64,000 bases of DNA from Enterococcus devriesei (GCF_001885905.1 NZ_JXKM01000004.1:62001-126000), one strand, 5' to 3'. Counted from the stretch's first letter, positions 25,925-34,453 are shown. Notes: generated by a model from the sequence alone, not told the origin. Translations and numbers: made by a program.

Positions 25925-27025
25925 ATGGAAAGAATTTTTGCCAGTCCGTCGCGTTATATTCAAGGCAAAGGAATGCTCAAAGAAGGGATCAAATACATTA
26001 AGACCCTCGGAAAAACTGCCTTGTTGATCACCGATGAAGATGTGTGGGAAATTGTCGGAAAAGATTTATTTGAGCGAATGAAAGAAAATGAGATGAAGCC
26101 GATCGAAGAAATTTTCGGTGGTGAGGCATCGGAAAAGGAAATCAAACGGATCAGTAAAAAGGCAAAAGATGAGGATATCGAAGTGATTGTCGCACTCGGT
26201 GGAGGCAAAGCCATTGATACCGGTAAAGCGATTGCGGATGATTTCAAGTTGCCCTTGGCGGTGCTGCCAACAGTCGCTTCAACTGACGCACCGACTTCGG
26301 CCCTTTCGGTGATCTATTCACCAGAAGGTAATTTTGAAAAATATCGTTTTTACGATAAAAATCCCGATCTCGTCTTAGTCGATACGGAAGTGATTGTCAA
26401 CGCACCAGCAGAATTGTTAGCAGATGGGATCGCTGATGCGTTGGCCACGTTAGTAGAAGCACGGGCAGTCGCACAAAAAAATGGGCAAACCATGGCGGGG
26501 GGTTCTCAAACAGCGGCTGGCATGGCAATCGCTGTTAAAGCCGAAGAAATATTATTTGAAAATGCCTTAAAGGCGATTGAAGCCAACAAAGCCCATGTCG
26601 TAACCAAAGCTTTTGAAGAAATCGTCGAAGCCAATACATTATTAAGCGGATTAGGCTTTGAAAGTGCTGGTCTAGCCGCGGCTCATGCGATTCATAATGG
26701 CTTTACCGTCATGGATGGCGATATCCACCATCTTTCCCACGGACAAAAAGTCGCGTACGGCACCCTCACCCAACTTATGTTGGAGAATGCGGACTCTGAT
26801 GAATTGGATGATTATATCGAGCTCTATCAATTGCTTGATTTGCCGACGACCTTAGAAGAAATGCATTTAGCTCACGCTTCCTATGAGGATTTACTAAAAA
26901 TCGGAGAGCAAGCAACAATCGAAGGGGAAACGATTCATGAAATGCCTTTCGAAGTGACAGCAGAAGATGTCGCCGCGGCGATGAAAGCCGTGGATGCTTA
27001 TGTCACTACCTACTTTCCGAGATAA
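25925..27025 (+). CDS. gldA: Glycerol dehydrogenase
   Basis: A 366-residue Zn-dependent NAD glycerol dehydrogenase (glycerol to dihydroxyacetone) of the iron-containing alcohol dehydrogenase superfamily. The NAD site is GGGKAIDTGKAIAD, and the metal ligands are Asp171 (DGIADALAT), His254 (HAIHNG) and His272 (HLSHGQ), matching characterised GldA. ATG 25925 has TGGAGG eight bases upstream; ATG 25910 is part of that site's surroundings. A degenerate cre-like TGAAATCACTTTCA at 25866-25879 suggests possible CcpA control. No dihydroxyacetone kinase is adjacent. Confidence 0.93.
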   Translation: MERIFASPSRYIQGKGMLKEGIKYIKTLGKTALLITDEDVWEIVGKDLFERMKENEMKPIEEIFGGEASEKEIKRISKKAKDEDIEVIVALGGGKAIDTGKAIADDFKLPLAVLPTVASTDAPTSALSVIYSPEGNFEKYRFYDKNPDLVLVDTEVIVNAPAELLADGIADALATLVEARAVAQKNGQTMAGGSQTAAGMAIAVKAEEILFENALKAIEANKAHVVTKAFEEIVEANTLLSGLGFESAGLAAAHAIHNGFTVMDGDIHHLSHGQKVAYGTLTQLMLENADSDELDDYIELYQLLDLPTTLEEMHLAHASYEDLLKIGEQATIEGETIHEMPFEVTAEDVAAAMKAVDAYVTTYFPR

Positions 27026-27037
27026 GAAACAATCAAC

Positions 27038-27081
27038 AAAGAGGGCAAAGTCGATCATGATCGACTTTGTCCTCTTTTTTT
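27038..27081 (+). terminator. Terminator after gldA
   Basis: AAGAGGGCAAAGTCGATC pairs with GATCGACTTTGTCCTCTT, then a T run. Confidence 0.94.
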
Positions 27082-27253
27082 GACTATAAAATCACTGATA
27101 AAAATCAAATTTACTAACCACTACTTACCTCCTTAAAAATAGGCAATTATCCGTAAATTAGCATTGAAAGCTGAGCGTTTTATCTGTTTAAACTATGACA
27201 GCAAAGAGGTATACTCACTTCAAAGAAGTTAGGACAGAAACGAGGAAGTTGAA

Positions 27254-27583
27254 ATGAAAACGATTACTTATATTTATTCCGTGAATGCCCGCGGAACGAT
27301 CTTGAAAAGCAGCGGGTCTGGTATTCTTTGGAATAGAGCAAAAAATTTTCAAACCGAATTAATCAAAGCGTTCGCTCCCGATTGGCAAGTCAGCTTTATC
27401 AGTCTAGATACATTTACTAATTCAGTCCCTGAATCCGATGTTATCGTGTTTAATGAAATGGATACGCCGTATATTCCTAAGGTGATTCAAACTAAGGCAT
27501 TGCCAATCAGTTATGTAGAAATTGCTAAGACCGATATCGCTGGTATAAAACAAAGGGTTGAGGCTTTTTACCAAGCTCAGTGA
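27254..27583 (+). CDS. Unknown small alpha/beta protein
   Basis: 109 residues, GAGGAAG before the ATG. Alternating strands and helices (ITYIYSVNARG, WQVSFISLDTF, SDVIVFNEMD, PISYVEIAKTDI) suggest a small Rossmann-like or PTS-IIB-like fold, but there is no Cys for phosphorylation. I do not recognise a family. A TATACT at about 27209-27214 may be its -10. Two other small genes follow in the same direction. Confidence 0.6.
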   Translation: MKTITYIYSVNARGTILKSSGSGILWNRAKNFQTELIKAFAPDWQVSFISLDTFTNSVPESDVIVFNEMDTPYIPKVIQTKALPISYVEIAKTDIAGIKQRVEAFYQAQ

Positions 27584-27624
27584 ACGATGTTCCAGAGTAA
27601 GATTAGAAGAAGGAGCTGAACTAA

Positions 27625-27951
27625 ATGGGAAACGCTGCTGAAGAAAAAGTCCTGCTGTTACTTCAAGGAATCGAAGAGAATTTAGCTAAAGAAGCTACGG
27701 CTACTAAAGTTTATTCTATCTTAAAGTCCGCTATCATCGAGTTGTCTGCGCCAAAGATTCATGGGCTGCAATTTAAAGCTTTGCTGCATGATCTGCTCCA
27801 AAAAATAAATATAGAAATTGGCTTGAATGGACTAAAACTAGATGATGATTCACAAAATAAATGGAATGAATTAGAGGCCCTTTATTTTGAAGGATTAGGC
27901 TCTTGGGCCAAAAGCACTACTTTAGCGAGAGTATTGGGAAGTCAGCAATAA
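27625..27951 (+). CDS. Small helical protein, possibly bacteriocin-immunity-like
   Basis: 108 residues, all helical by composition (EEKVLLLLQGIEENLAKEA, VYSILKSAIIELSA, FKALLHDLLQKINIEIG, ELEALYFEGLGSWAKS). Size and a four-helix layout recall enterocin A/carnobacteriocin immunity proteins (EntA_Immun), but there is no adjacent bacteriocin gene and the match is by eye. AAGGAGC precedes the ATG. It may work with the 72-residue membrane protein that follows. Confidence 0.5.
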   Translation: MGNAAEEKVLLLLQGIEENLAKEATATKVYSILKSAIIELSAPKIHGLQFKALLHDLLQKINIEIGLNGLKLDDDSQNKWNELEALYFEGLGSWAKSTTLARVLGSQQ

Positions 27952-28005
27952 AAGGAAGCCCCTCCCCTGAGTTCCAGAAAAATAACTTAAAAAAGGAGCA
28001 ATGAC

Positions 28006-28224
28006 ATGCTATTTGACCCCTTCATCCAAAAACAAAAGGAGCAGCCGAGATGGCAAATCCCTATTTTTAGATTTGGAATTGGAATACTGAGCAGAGCGCC
28101 ATTTATCTTACCTTTTTACCTCCTTTCCTTCTTCATTAATCACGGAATAAAGCTAAGAGATATGATCGTTTTCAGCATTTTTTGGTTTATCGGAGCGATC
28201 ATTTTTGTTTTTGTACAAAAATAA
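28006..28224 (+). CDS. Small two-helix membrane protein
   Basis: 72 residues with hydrophobic helices at about 27-45 and 52-70 (FILPFYLLSFFINHG, MIVFSIFWFIGAIIFVFV) and a basic N-terminus. The site AAAAAGGAGC precedes the ATG. It follows the helical 108-residue gene by 54 bases. No family recognised. The 119 bases to the next gene contain no good terminator. Confidence 0.55.
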   Translation: MLFDPFIQKQKEQPRWQIPIFRFGIGILSRAPFILPFYLLSFFINHGIKLRDMIVFSIFWFIGAIIFVFVQK

Positions 28225-28343
28225 ATAGGGGAAATATCGTAACAAGACTAGGCTTTTTTTAAGCTCTGCTCCCTTATAAACGTTCTCGCTCAACTTGCTA
28301 TACTTATTAATGGACACTTGATGTCTTCCTAATCAGCACCTGA

Positions 28344-29153
28344 TTAAAACCGCAACTGAAAAACCGAAATTTCCGGCGGTACACAAAAACGAGCATGGAT
28401 TGACGTGGTACCAAGGCCTGTATTGACGTACAATTTTGTCTGATCGCTTAATTCATATAATCCACGAACATATTTTTCAGCCAGTATATTTTTTACTTGA
28501 TAGAAAGGCAAGCGAACTTGGCCGCCGTGGCTGTGCCCGGCTAAAACTAATTGGGTATTGGTTCCGACAAATTTATCTGCCACATCTGGTTCGTGAGTCA
28601 AAAGAATCGAATAATCGTATTTCTCCCGATAAGTCAATGTTTCCGTTACCGAAGGATTCCCTAGCAACGAATCATCCAGACCACCGATAAAGACTTTTTT
28701 ACCGTTAGTCAGTGTGATCGTTTCCCCAGCATTTTTCAATACCTCAAAGTTTGCAGCGTTCATGACTCGTTCATAAACAGTCGCAGCGCCACCGCCATAA
28801 TCGTGGTTGCCCCAAACCGCAAATTTACCAATGGTTGCCTTCATGGCTTTAAGCTTCTCGATGATTTCTTGTTCGTGTTGATACTTAGCGTAATTATCAA
28901 AAAGATCGCCAGTGAAAACAATTATATCCGGTTTTTCATGATTGACTTTACGGATCACCTTGTCTAAACGATTCGTAGCGTAACTATCAGAAACTTGAAT
29001 ATCTGATAATTGCAGCACCTTCAATTCTTTTGGTAGCGAGGATTCACCCAACTGCAAGCGATGAACGATCGCCAAATTTGGTTCGATCTTAAAGGCGTAA
29101 AATGGAACTGCCGCCAGCAGTAAAAACACGCCAATCACAATTTTCTTGATCAT
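28344..29153 (-). CDS. Membrane-anchored metallophosphoesterase
   Basis: 269 residues; an N-terminal helix (about 4-20) anchors a calcineurin-like phosphoesterase facing outward, YkuE/YaeI type. Motifs seen are LQLSDIQVSD (usual D-x-H reads D-I-Q), FTGDLFDN, WGNHDYGG, LTHEP and LAGHSHGGQVRLP, so most metal ligands are present. YkuE of Bacillus is a Tat-exported cell-wall phosphodiesterase and YpbG relatives act on lipid or UDP substrates; which applies here is unknown. AAAGGAG precedes the ATG, which overlaps the stop of a 50-codon gene (ATGA). Confidence 0.88.
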   Translation of the reverse strand: MIKKIVIGVFLLLAAVPFYAFKIEPNLAIVHRLQLGESSLPKELKVLQLSDIQVSDSYATNRLDKVIRKVNHEKPDIIVFTGDLFDNYAKYQHEQEIIEKLKAMKATIGKFAVWGNHDYGGGAATVYERVMNAANFEVLKNAGETITLTNGKKVFIGGLDDSLLGNPSVTETLTYREKYDYSILLTHEPDVADKFVGTNTQLVLAGHSHGGQVRLPFYQVKNILAEKYVRGLYELSDQTKLYVNTGLGTTSIHARFCVPPEISVFQLRF

Positions 29154-29302
29154 ACGTCTGCTCCTTTCTGTTTGATTTTAAATTCTGTTCGATTTACCCG
29201 AAGGTTATCTTTGACAGCCATGATAGTTAGTGCACTGCCCGATAGCAGTAACGCGATTGTCAAGCTGACAATAATGACTTTTCGTTTTGTCTTATTATTC
29301 AT
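29150..29302 (-). CDS. 50-residue membrane peptide coupled to the phosphoesterase
   Basis: A short ORF below common cut-offs. ATG 29302 follows GGAGG with eight bases spacing. It reads MNNKTKRKVIIVSLTIALLL, one transmembrane helix (about 8-29), then a polar tail ending KQKGADV; the TGA overlaps the phosphoesterase ATG. Strong start signal plus 4-bp coupling make it a likely gene. Function unknown; it may be a leader or subunit for the enzyme. Confidence 0.72.
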   Translation of the reverse strand: MNNKTKRKVIIVSLTIALLLSGSALTIMAVKDNLRVNRTEFKIKQKGADV

Positions 29303-29404
29303 CTATTTCGCCTCCATGAAACAAAGAATAACTAAGAATTATGCAAAACTTGTGCAAAAGAAAAGGCTGTTACAGAAGCCACGCCTGGAACGCCGTTTAT
29401 TCAG

Positions 29405-29443
29405 AAAAAGGAGATGTGATCAGACTTTTGTCACACCTCCTTT
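29405..29443 (-). terminator. Terminator of the two-component operon
   Basis: On the minus strand AAAGGAGGTGTGA faces TCACATCTCCTTT, followed by five T, just past the histidine kinase stop. Confidence 0.88.
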
Positions 29444-29456
29444 GCGCTATTTATTT

Positions 29457-30785
29457 TTAGCTAGGTAAATTAATTGTCGCTCGAAAGCGTCCATCAGTAG
29501 ATTGTAAGGTCAGCTTCCCGCCTAAGAGTTGGAGGCTTTGCGCCACGATGGAAAGCCCTAAGCCGGTGCCTGACAAATGATTGTTTCTCGAGGCTTCACC
29601 GACAACAAAAGGCTCAGCTAATTGAGCAAGCTGCTGTTGCGATATTTCTGACGCCGAATTTTCGAAAATTAACTGGTAATACTGCTGCTTTTTTTCTCCG
29701 GTAATTTTCATGTGTTGATCCAAGCTGTATTTCATCCCATTCGTCACTAAATTCAAGACGATCATGCGCAGCATAGATTCATTTGTCTGAAGTTCACAGG
29801 GCTCTATGACCGAATCAATTTGAAATTTCGGATCAATGATCCGTTGCTGCTGCAATTCCTTGGTTACTAGTTCTTGAATAGCAATCGTTTCAAAGGTCAG
29901 CTCTTCTTTTAACTGCCGGCTATAGGCTAAAATATTTGCGACCAACTCATTCATATCGATCAGCTGTTGATTGATATCACTTAGAAAATCAGGATTTTCC
30001 AGTCCCATTTCTTCCCCATCAACGAGTAATTGAATAACGGATAAGGGTGTTTTCAGCTCATGGGCAAGGTTGGCCGAAAAAGCCTTCAAGCGATCATTCC
30101 GTTCTAACAATTCCAGCTCGTGCTGCTGCAATGAATCTTTCATCTGGCTGATGGACTGGCTCAAGCTGCTTAGCTCATTTTCTTCTTGAATATCAGATTC
30201 CGTAAAATCCAAAGCCGATATTTGCCGTGTCGCTTGTTCTAAGCGCGTGATGGGCTTGATGATCTGGTTCCGCACCAGCAGGACCACCAGGCCAAACAAT
30301 AAAATCAAAAAGATCAACGTTGCCACGACTAAGATCGGCAGCAACGTATGGATCGCGGCCTTGAAATCAGGAATACTCGTACCGATTAAATACAAGCTGT
30401 CTCCATGAGTAAGAAAAATCGTATAAAAATCACTTTTCTGTTTCGTTTGATTGTATAATCGCTGGACTGCACGACCAGCCTGTGTTTGTTTAAGAGTTGA
30501 CTGATCGACCCAGAAACGATTGAGGGAGATGCCTTCGCGGGTCAAGCGAAAAGAAAGCTCATCTGTCAATTCTTCGGAGCTGGTTGTTTGCTCGTCAAAC
30601 GTGAGTACCACCACATCTTTTGGATAATGATGGCTGCCTTGCTGAATCAGTTTTTGGGTTGCTTTGACGGGTTGTTCCATTTTCCAATAATAATAAGTCG
30701 GAAAGATCCAGCGATAAAAAAGGGCTCCAAACAAAACCAGCAGGATAAAAATGATTCCCGTTCTTCGGATAAAGGAGCCGGTCAA
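29457..30785 (-). CDS. Sensor histidine kinase
   Basis: An OmpR-partner kinase of about 442 residues. Transmembrane helices lie at about 10-30 (GIIFILLVLFGALFYRW) and 160-180, with an extracellular sensor of about 130 residues between. HAMP, then the H box FSANLAHELKTPLSVIQLL, N box LNLVTNGMKYS and G box GTGLGLSIVAQSLQLLGG follow. Start is uncertain: TTG 30785 lies one base after the regulator stop and precedes the first helix well, whereas the longest frame (30941) runs deep inside the regulator gene. No good ribosome site is visible, so translation is probably coupled. The signal is unknown. Confidence 0.85.
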   Translation of the reverse strand: MTGSFIRRTGIIFILLVLFGALFYRWIFPTYYYWKMEQPVKATQKLIQQGSHHYPKDVVVLTFDEQTTSSEELTDELSFRLTREGISLNRFWVDQSTLKQTQAGRAVQRLYNQTKQKSDFYTIFLTHGDSLYLIGTSIPDFKAAIHTLLPILVVATLIFLILLFGLVVLLVRNQIIKPITRLEQATRQISALDFTESDIQEENELSSLSQSISQMKDSLQQHELELLERNDRLKAFSANLAHELKTPLSVIQLLVDGEEMGLENPDFLSDINQQLIDMNELVANILAYSRQLKEELTFETIAIQELVTKELQQQRIIDPKFQIDSVIEPCELQTNESMLRMIVLNLVTNGMKYSLDQHMKITGEKKQQYYQLIFENSASEISQQQLAQLAEPFVVGEASRNNHLSGTGLGLSIVAQSLQLLGGKLTLQSTDGRFRATINLPS

Positions 30786-30786
30786 G

Positions 30787-31434
30787 CTATTTTTGCGGAA
30801 TTTCAAAGCGATACCCCGTGCCATAGACAGTATGGATATAAGCTTTGCCGATCTTGTCTCGCAAGATACGGATAAAACTGTCGACCGTTCTTTCATCATT
30901 TTCGTGATCGGCCCCCCAGACAGAGAGAAGAATCTGTTCACGGGTCAACGCCAGGCCTTGATTTTGATAAAGATAATACAGCATTTCATATTCTCTTTTG
31001 GTCAAGCTTAATGCCACACTATTTAGTAAGACGCGTTGCTCGTTCGGGATAAATATTAACGGCTGACTAAGATCTTGTTGAATCACTCCTAATAATTTTG
31101 CCGCTCGTGCTAGCAGAACAGTGGCGTGAAAAGGTTTGGCTAAATAATCATCGACGCCCGTCACCAAGGCTTGCACTTCATCTTCCGGTAAATTTTTCGC
31201 AGTAAGCATCAAAATCTTGACGGCACGCTCCTGTTTCATTTGCTGAACCACTTCGATTCCGTTGAACTTTGGCATCATCCAGTCCAGCACGACTAGATCA
31301 AATTTTTCAGTATAAAAAGCCTCCAGCGCCTCTTCGCCATCTCGAGCTTCAGTGACGAAATAGCCCGCCTTTTCAAAAAACTTACGTAATAACTCCCGCA
31401 TTTTATCTTCATCTTCACACAGTAAAATTCTCAT
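30787..31434 (-). CDS. OmpR-family response regulator
   Basis: 215 residues: receiver domain with phospho-acceptor Asp51 (VVLDWMMP), acidic pair in LLCEDED, Lys in DDYLAKPF, then a winged-helix domain (LTKREYEMLYYLYQNQGLALTREQIL, GTGYRFEIPQK). ATG 31434 has AAAGGG about eight bases upstream; ATG 31452 is less likely. The kinase gene follows after one base. Neighbouring targets could include the membrane peptide and phosphoesterase downstream (inference). Confidence 0.93.
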   Translation of the reverse strand: MRILLCEDEDKMRELLRKFFEKAGYFVTEARDGEEALEAFYTEKFDLVVLDWMMPKFNGIEVVQQMKQERAVKILMLTAKNLPEDEVQALVTGVDDYLAKPFHATVLLARAAKLLGVIQQDLSQPLIFIPNEQRVLLNSVALSLTKREYEMLYYLYQNQGLALTREQILLSVWGADHENDERTVDSFIRILRDKIGKAYIHTVYGTGYRFEIPQK

Positions 31435-31556
31435 TGTTAAATCCCTTTCCATTGACTATCGTTTCCTATTATAAATTTTGAATTGGGAAAACCAACGCTT
31501 AGTGACGGGATTTACGACTTATTTTCTATATTCTTATACTTAACTCAAACTTTCAT

Positions 31557-31588
31557 CAAAAAAGGCCGATCCCGTTAGATCGACCTTC
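31557..31588 (-). terminator. Terminator of the acetyltransferase remnant
   Basis: On the minus strand AAGGTCGATC faces GATCGGCCTT, followed by a T run. Confidence 0.85.
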
Positions 31589-31603
31589 ACTCCGATTTCT
31601 ACT

Positions 31604-32092
31604 TTAAGGAAGTGCTTTGATAACTTTACAAGGCGTACCATAAGCCAGAACATTAGGTGGAATATCCTTAGTAACAAGGCTCCCTGCCCCGATCACGGAA
31701 TTCTCACCGATCGTGACCCCTGGTAAAACGATTGTGCCAGCACCTAACCAGACATTTTTCTCGATGCTGACTGGTAAATTGGATTGGGCTTTCTTCAAAC
31801 GCAGCTCTGGTGACAAAGGATGGGTTGCAGTACACAGGGTCACATTAGGCCCAATCATAGCCTCATCTTGGATCTCGATCTTCGTATCGTCGACTAAAGA
31901 CAAACCAAAATTAGCATAGACATTTTTACCAAAATACGTATTCTTGCCCCAATTGGCTTGAAATGGCGGCTCGATATAGGAGCCCTCTCCAAAACTGCCT
32001 AACAATTCCGCTAAGATTTTTGCCTTTTCTTCTTGCTTACTTGGCAGCGTATGATTGAATTGGAATAATAAATCGCGATCGGTGTCCGTCTT
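31604..32092 (-). pseudogene. N-terminally truncated sugar O-acetyltransferase
   Basis: A left-handed beta-helix acetyltransferase of the maltose/galactoside type (LacA/Maa). ELLGSFGEGSYIEPPFQANWG, MIGPNVTLCTATHPLSPELR with the catalytic His, and IGENSVIGAGSLVTKDIPPN are all present and in frame. Full-length relatives have about 185-200 residues. Here the in-frame reading goes back only to TAA 32095-32093, through RDLLFQFNHTLPSKQEEKAKI, with no ATG; the acceptor-site N-terminus (MLAGELYD-type) is missing. TTG 32005 as start would leave 133 residues and no ribosome site. Probably a decayed gene. Confidence 0.7.
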
Positions 32093-32365
32093 TTATGAAA
32101 AAAGATCCCTAATAAAATGACGATCAATAAAATACTCAAAAGCTTGAATGGCGCAAATAAATTGGCTGTTTCCGAAATTAATTGTAGCGTACTTAAACCA
32201 AAGGGTGCAATGAAATTTTTCTACATCAAATAATTTAGATGTTCCCGATAAACTTCGAATCGGTCAAGATCATTTCTGGCTCTAACAAAACACCAGACTG
32301 CAAACCTTTTTCATGGACAAAAAGCGATTCTTTTCAAACATAATTACCTTTAAGAAAGCAAAATA
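32093..32365 (-). other. Fragments of decayed genes
   Basis: On the minus strand two unrelated coding-like pieces are visible. One, ending IFFHKRRTPI near 32090, reads back through a hydrophobic helix (KLLSILLIVILLG) to about 32220 and looks like the end of a membrane protein. Before it, at about 32245-32330, a reading FVHEKGLQSGVLLEPEMI ends in TAA. Neither has a start. With the truncated acetyltransferase this marks a region of deletion scars. Confidence 0.4.
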
Positions 32366-32372
32366 AGATCTG

Positions 32373-32403
32373 GCGGTGTCCATTTTTGGAGACCGTTTTT
32401 TTT
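32373..32403 (+). terminator. Orphan rightward terminator
   Basis: CGGTGTCC faces GGAGACCG (one mismatch) across ATTTTT, then eight T. No intact rightward gene precedes it, so it may be left over from a lost gene. Confidence 0.65.
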
Positions 32404-32491
32404 ATTGCTGCTAAACTTATTTTTGAGTGAAATCCACTAATTTCATATGCGATATTTTTAGTCCATTAAATTTATCTAATTTACCTCCCTC

Positions 32492-32522
32492 CATCTGCTA
32501 TAATTATTGTAATAAGCAGATG
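32492..32522 (+). promoter_or_regulatory. Inverted repeat over the -10 of the XRE regulator gene
   Basis: CATCTGCT (32492-32499) and AGCAGATG (32515-32522) form a perfect 8-bp inverted repeat around TATAAT (32499-32504). This is a likely autoregulatory operator for the XRE protein encoded about 100 bases downstream. Confidence 0.55.
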
Positions 32523-32622
32523 TAAAAGCTTTTTTACTCTTAAGTGAAGCCTTTTTTACGTGAGCGGAAACGCTTTTTGATTTCTTTTCAGGTAATATTC
32601 GATGAAAATGGAGGTGTACCAA

Positions 32623-33021
32623 ATGGAAGTCGGTGAACGCTTAAAAGCTCGACGAAATGAATTAAATTTAACGCAAGATCAAGTGGCTGAGTCGTTGGGG
32701 ATCACGCGTCAAACCATGTCTAATTGGGAAAATGGACGCAGCTATCCTGATATCGAGCGAGTGATTCGTTTATCAGAACTTTATGCCTTGTCATTGGACG
32801 AATTATTGAAAGGAGATCAAAAGATGGTTAGACATTTACAAGAAAATACGGTGGTGAATCACTTTCTCAAACTCTTTATTGGCATGTTGCTGGTGAATGT
32901 TGCGTTGATGGTGGTCTTGATGCTAGTTCAATCAATGAGTGAGACCTTTTTATTTATGATTTTTGCGCTGATTGGGCTAAATACGTTGTCACTGTTTTAT
33001 TTGATCATTAAGAAAATTTAG
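32623..33021 (+). CDS. XRE-type regulator with membrane helices
   Basis: 132 residues: an N-terminal HTH (MEVGERLKARRNELNLTQDQ through SWENGRSYPD), then two hydrophobic helices (FLKLFIGMLLVNVALMVVLMLVQ and MIFALIGLNTLSLFYLI). Membrane-tethered XRE regulators of this type often sense peptides or envelope stress and control a neighbouring transporter or membrane protein. ATG 32623 has GGAGG eight bases upstream; ATG 32602 lies before the site. The downstream gene is 11 bases away. Confidence 0.85.
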   Translation: MEVGERLKARRNELNLTQDQVAESLGITRQTMSNWENGRSYPDIERVIRLSELYALSLDELLKGDQKMVRHLQENTVVNHFLKLFIGMLLVNVALMVVLMLVQSMSETFLFMIFALIGLNTLSLFYLIIKKI

Positions 33022-33032
33022 GAGCTGATCGT

Positions 33033-33359
33033 ATGAATATAATGGCTATCATGATTTTTCTCATGCTCGGCTTTATCATTGCAGCCGTGTTGATGTGTTA
33101 CTACATCTACTCATTGGTTTTAATTGACGCAAAAAGCCGCGGGATCAAAAATCCCAAATTTTGGTCACTCATTGCAGCCGGTGGACAAAGAGGCGAAGGC
33201 CTTCTGCTCTATCTATTCTCCCGTAGAAAAACAACCAGTAGTATGTCTTCAGCAGAAATCGAGCAAGTCGGTGGCTTGAAAAGGAAAATATATTGCGTGA
33301 TGGCGGTCTTTTTATTTCTCTTTTTGTTAGCTGTCCTGCTGATCTTTCAATCCGCTTAA
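33033..33359 (+). CDS. Small membrane protein co-encoded with the XRE regulator
   Basis: 108 residues with a long N-terminal helix (about 3-30) and a second at about 84-106, joined by a basic cytosolic loop (DAKSRGIKNPKFWSLIAAGGQRGEGLLLYLFSRRK). Site AGGAGC before the ATG. It probably works with the tethered regulator upstream. Family not recognised. Confidence 0.7.
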   Translation: MNIMAIMIFLMLGFIIAAVLMCYYIYSLVLIDAKSRGIKNPKFWSLIAAGGQRGEGLLLYLFSRRKTTSSMSSAEIEQVGGLKRKIYCVMAVFLFLFLLAVLLIFQSA

Positions 33360-33391
33360 AAAGGAGTTGGCTTTTTTAGCCAGCTCCTTTA
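33358..33391. terminator. Bidirectional terminator
   Basis: AAAGGAGTTGGCT faces AGCCAGCTCCTTT across a T-rich loop; it closes the XRE pair and the convergent ada gene. Confidence 0.88.
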
Positions 33392-34453
33392 TTGTTTGTT
33401 GTGAGAAACTACTTGTGCTTTTTCCAACTCAAGCAAATAGTGTTTTCTTTCCAAGCCGCCCGCATAACCGGTCAAATTGCCATCTCGACCAATCACCCGA
33501 TGACAAGGGATCACGATAGCGATTTTGTTCAACCCATTGGCCCGCCCCACCGCGCGAACTTTATTTTTATCGCCTAAACGTAGTGCGATATCTTGATAAC
33601 TCAAAGTTTTTCCCATGGGAATCGTCTCTAAAATTTTCCAGACTTCTTTTTGAAATGGTGAGCCATCATAAAACAGCGGTAATGAAAATTCAGTCCGTTC
33701 TCCATTAAAGTATTCACCTATTTGTTCCTCAACTTGCTGGTTTAACTTTGTTTGACCATAGATAATGCGGAAATTGTATTTCTTCCGTAAGCTTGCGATT
33801 TCACGTTCCAGTCCTCGCCGATCTTCAAACTCCAATAAATATAAATAAGCATCATCGGTCAGACACAGCATTCTTCCTAGCGGTGTTGCGATAAACGACG
33901 CATTCAAGGTGTGCACCGCGGTTTTCTTTGCAGAATTTCCCATGATTTTCGTAAAAGCATCATTGAACCCGCTGGAGGATTCATAGCCTGTGTCCAATTG
34001 CTGGTCGATCACTTTACTGCCATGACTGATCTCCTTGAAGGCCAGCCCCATCCGCCGAGCACGAGCATATTGAACAAAGGTCATATTATAAATGGCCTTA
34101 AACTTTCTGCGAGCAGTCGTCGAGTTCAAGCCCAGTGCCGCAAAATCCGAATCCCGCCAGCGTTTTTCTGGCTGTTCCTCAACCGCCTTGACTAATAGCT
34201 GAACCTCCTCAGGAATCGCCTGGGGAAAAGAAAGCGGCTGACAAATTTTACAAGGGCGATAGCCTGCCAATAACGCTTCTTCCGCGGTTTGATAAAACTC
34301 ACAGTTTTCCATTTTAGGTTTTCGTGCGCGACACGTCGGATGACAAAAGATCCCTGTCGTCTTGATCCCTGCAAAAAAGATGCCATCGTAATTTCGATCC
34401 TTTTCGATCAAGGCTTGGTAATACTCCTGCTGTTTTTCTTTCGCAGTTATCAT
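33389..34453 (-). CDS. ada: Ada-type bifunctional DNA alkylation repair protein/regulator
   Basis: 354 residues. N-terminal Ada zinc domain with TGIFCHPTCRARKP and RPCKICQP (four Cys, first is the methyl acceptor from phosphotriesters); AraC-type HTH at about 80-165 (WRDSDFAALGLNSTTARRKF); C-terminal O6-methylguanine methyltransferase with IVIPCHRVIG (active Cys) and GYAGGLERKHYLLELE. Self-methylation turns Ada into an activator of repair genes. ATG 34453 has GGAGG seven bases upstream; ATG 34459 is too close to the site. No alkA neighbour is present. Confidence 0.94.
   Translation of the reverse strand: MITAKEKQQEYYQALIEKDRNYDGIFFAGIKTTGIFCHPTCRARKPKMENCEFYQTAEEALLAGYRPCKICQPLSFPQAIPEEVQLLVKAVEEQPEKRWRDSDFAALGLNSTTARRKFKAIYNMTFVQYARARRMGLAFKEISHGSKVIDQQLDTGYESSSGFNDAFTKIMGNSAKKTAVHTLNASFIATPLGRMLCLTDDAYLYLLEFEDRRGLEREIASLRKKYNFRIIYGQTKLNQQVEEQIGEYFNGERTEFSLPLFYDGSPFQKEVWKILETIPMGKTLSYQDIALRLGDKNKVRAVGRANGLNKIAIVIPCHRVIGRDGNLTGYAGGLERKHYLLELEKAQVVSHNKQ

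Noticed and set aside
29172-29468. A 98-codon rightward frame between the phosphoesterase and the kinase
   Set aside because: It is antisense to the 50-residue membrane peptide gene, which has a far better start, and reads through the kinase terminator.
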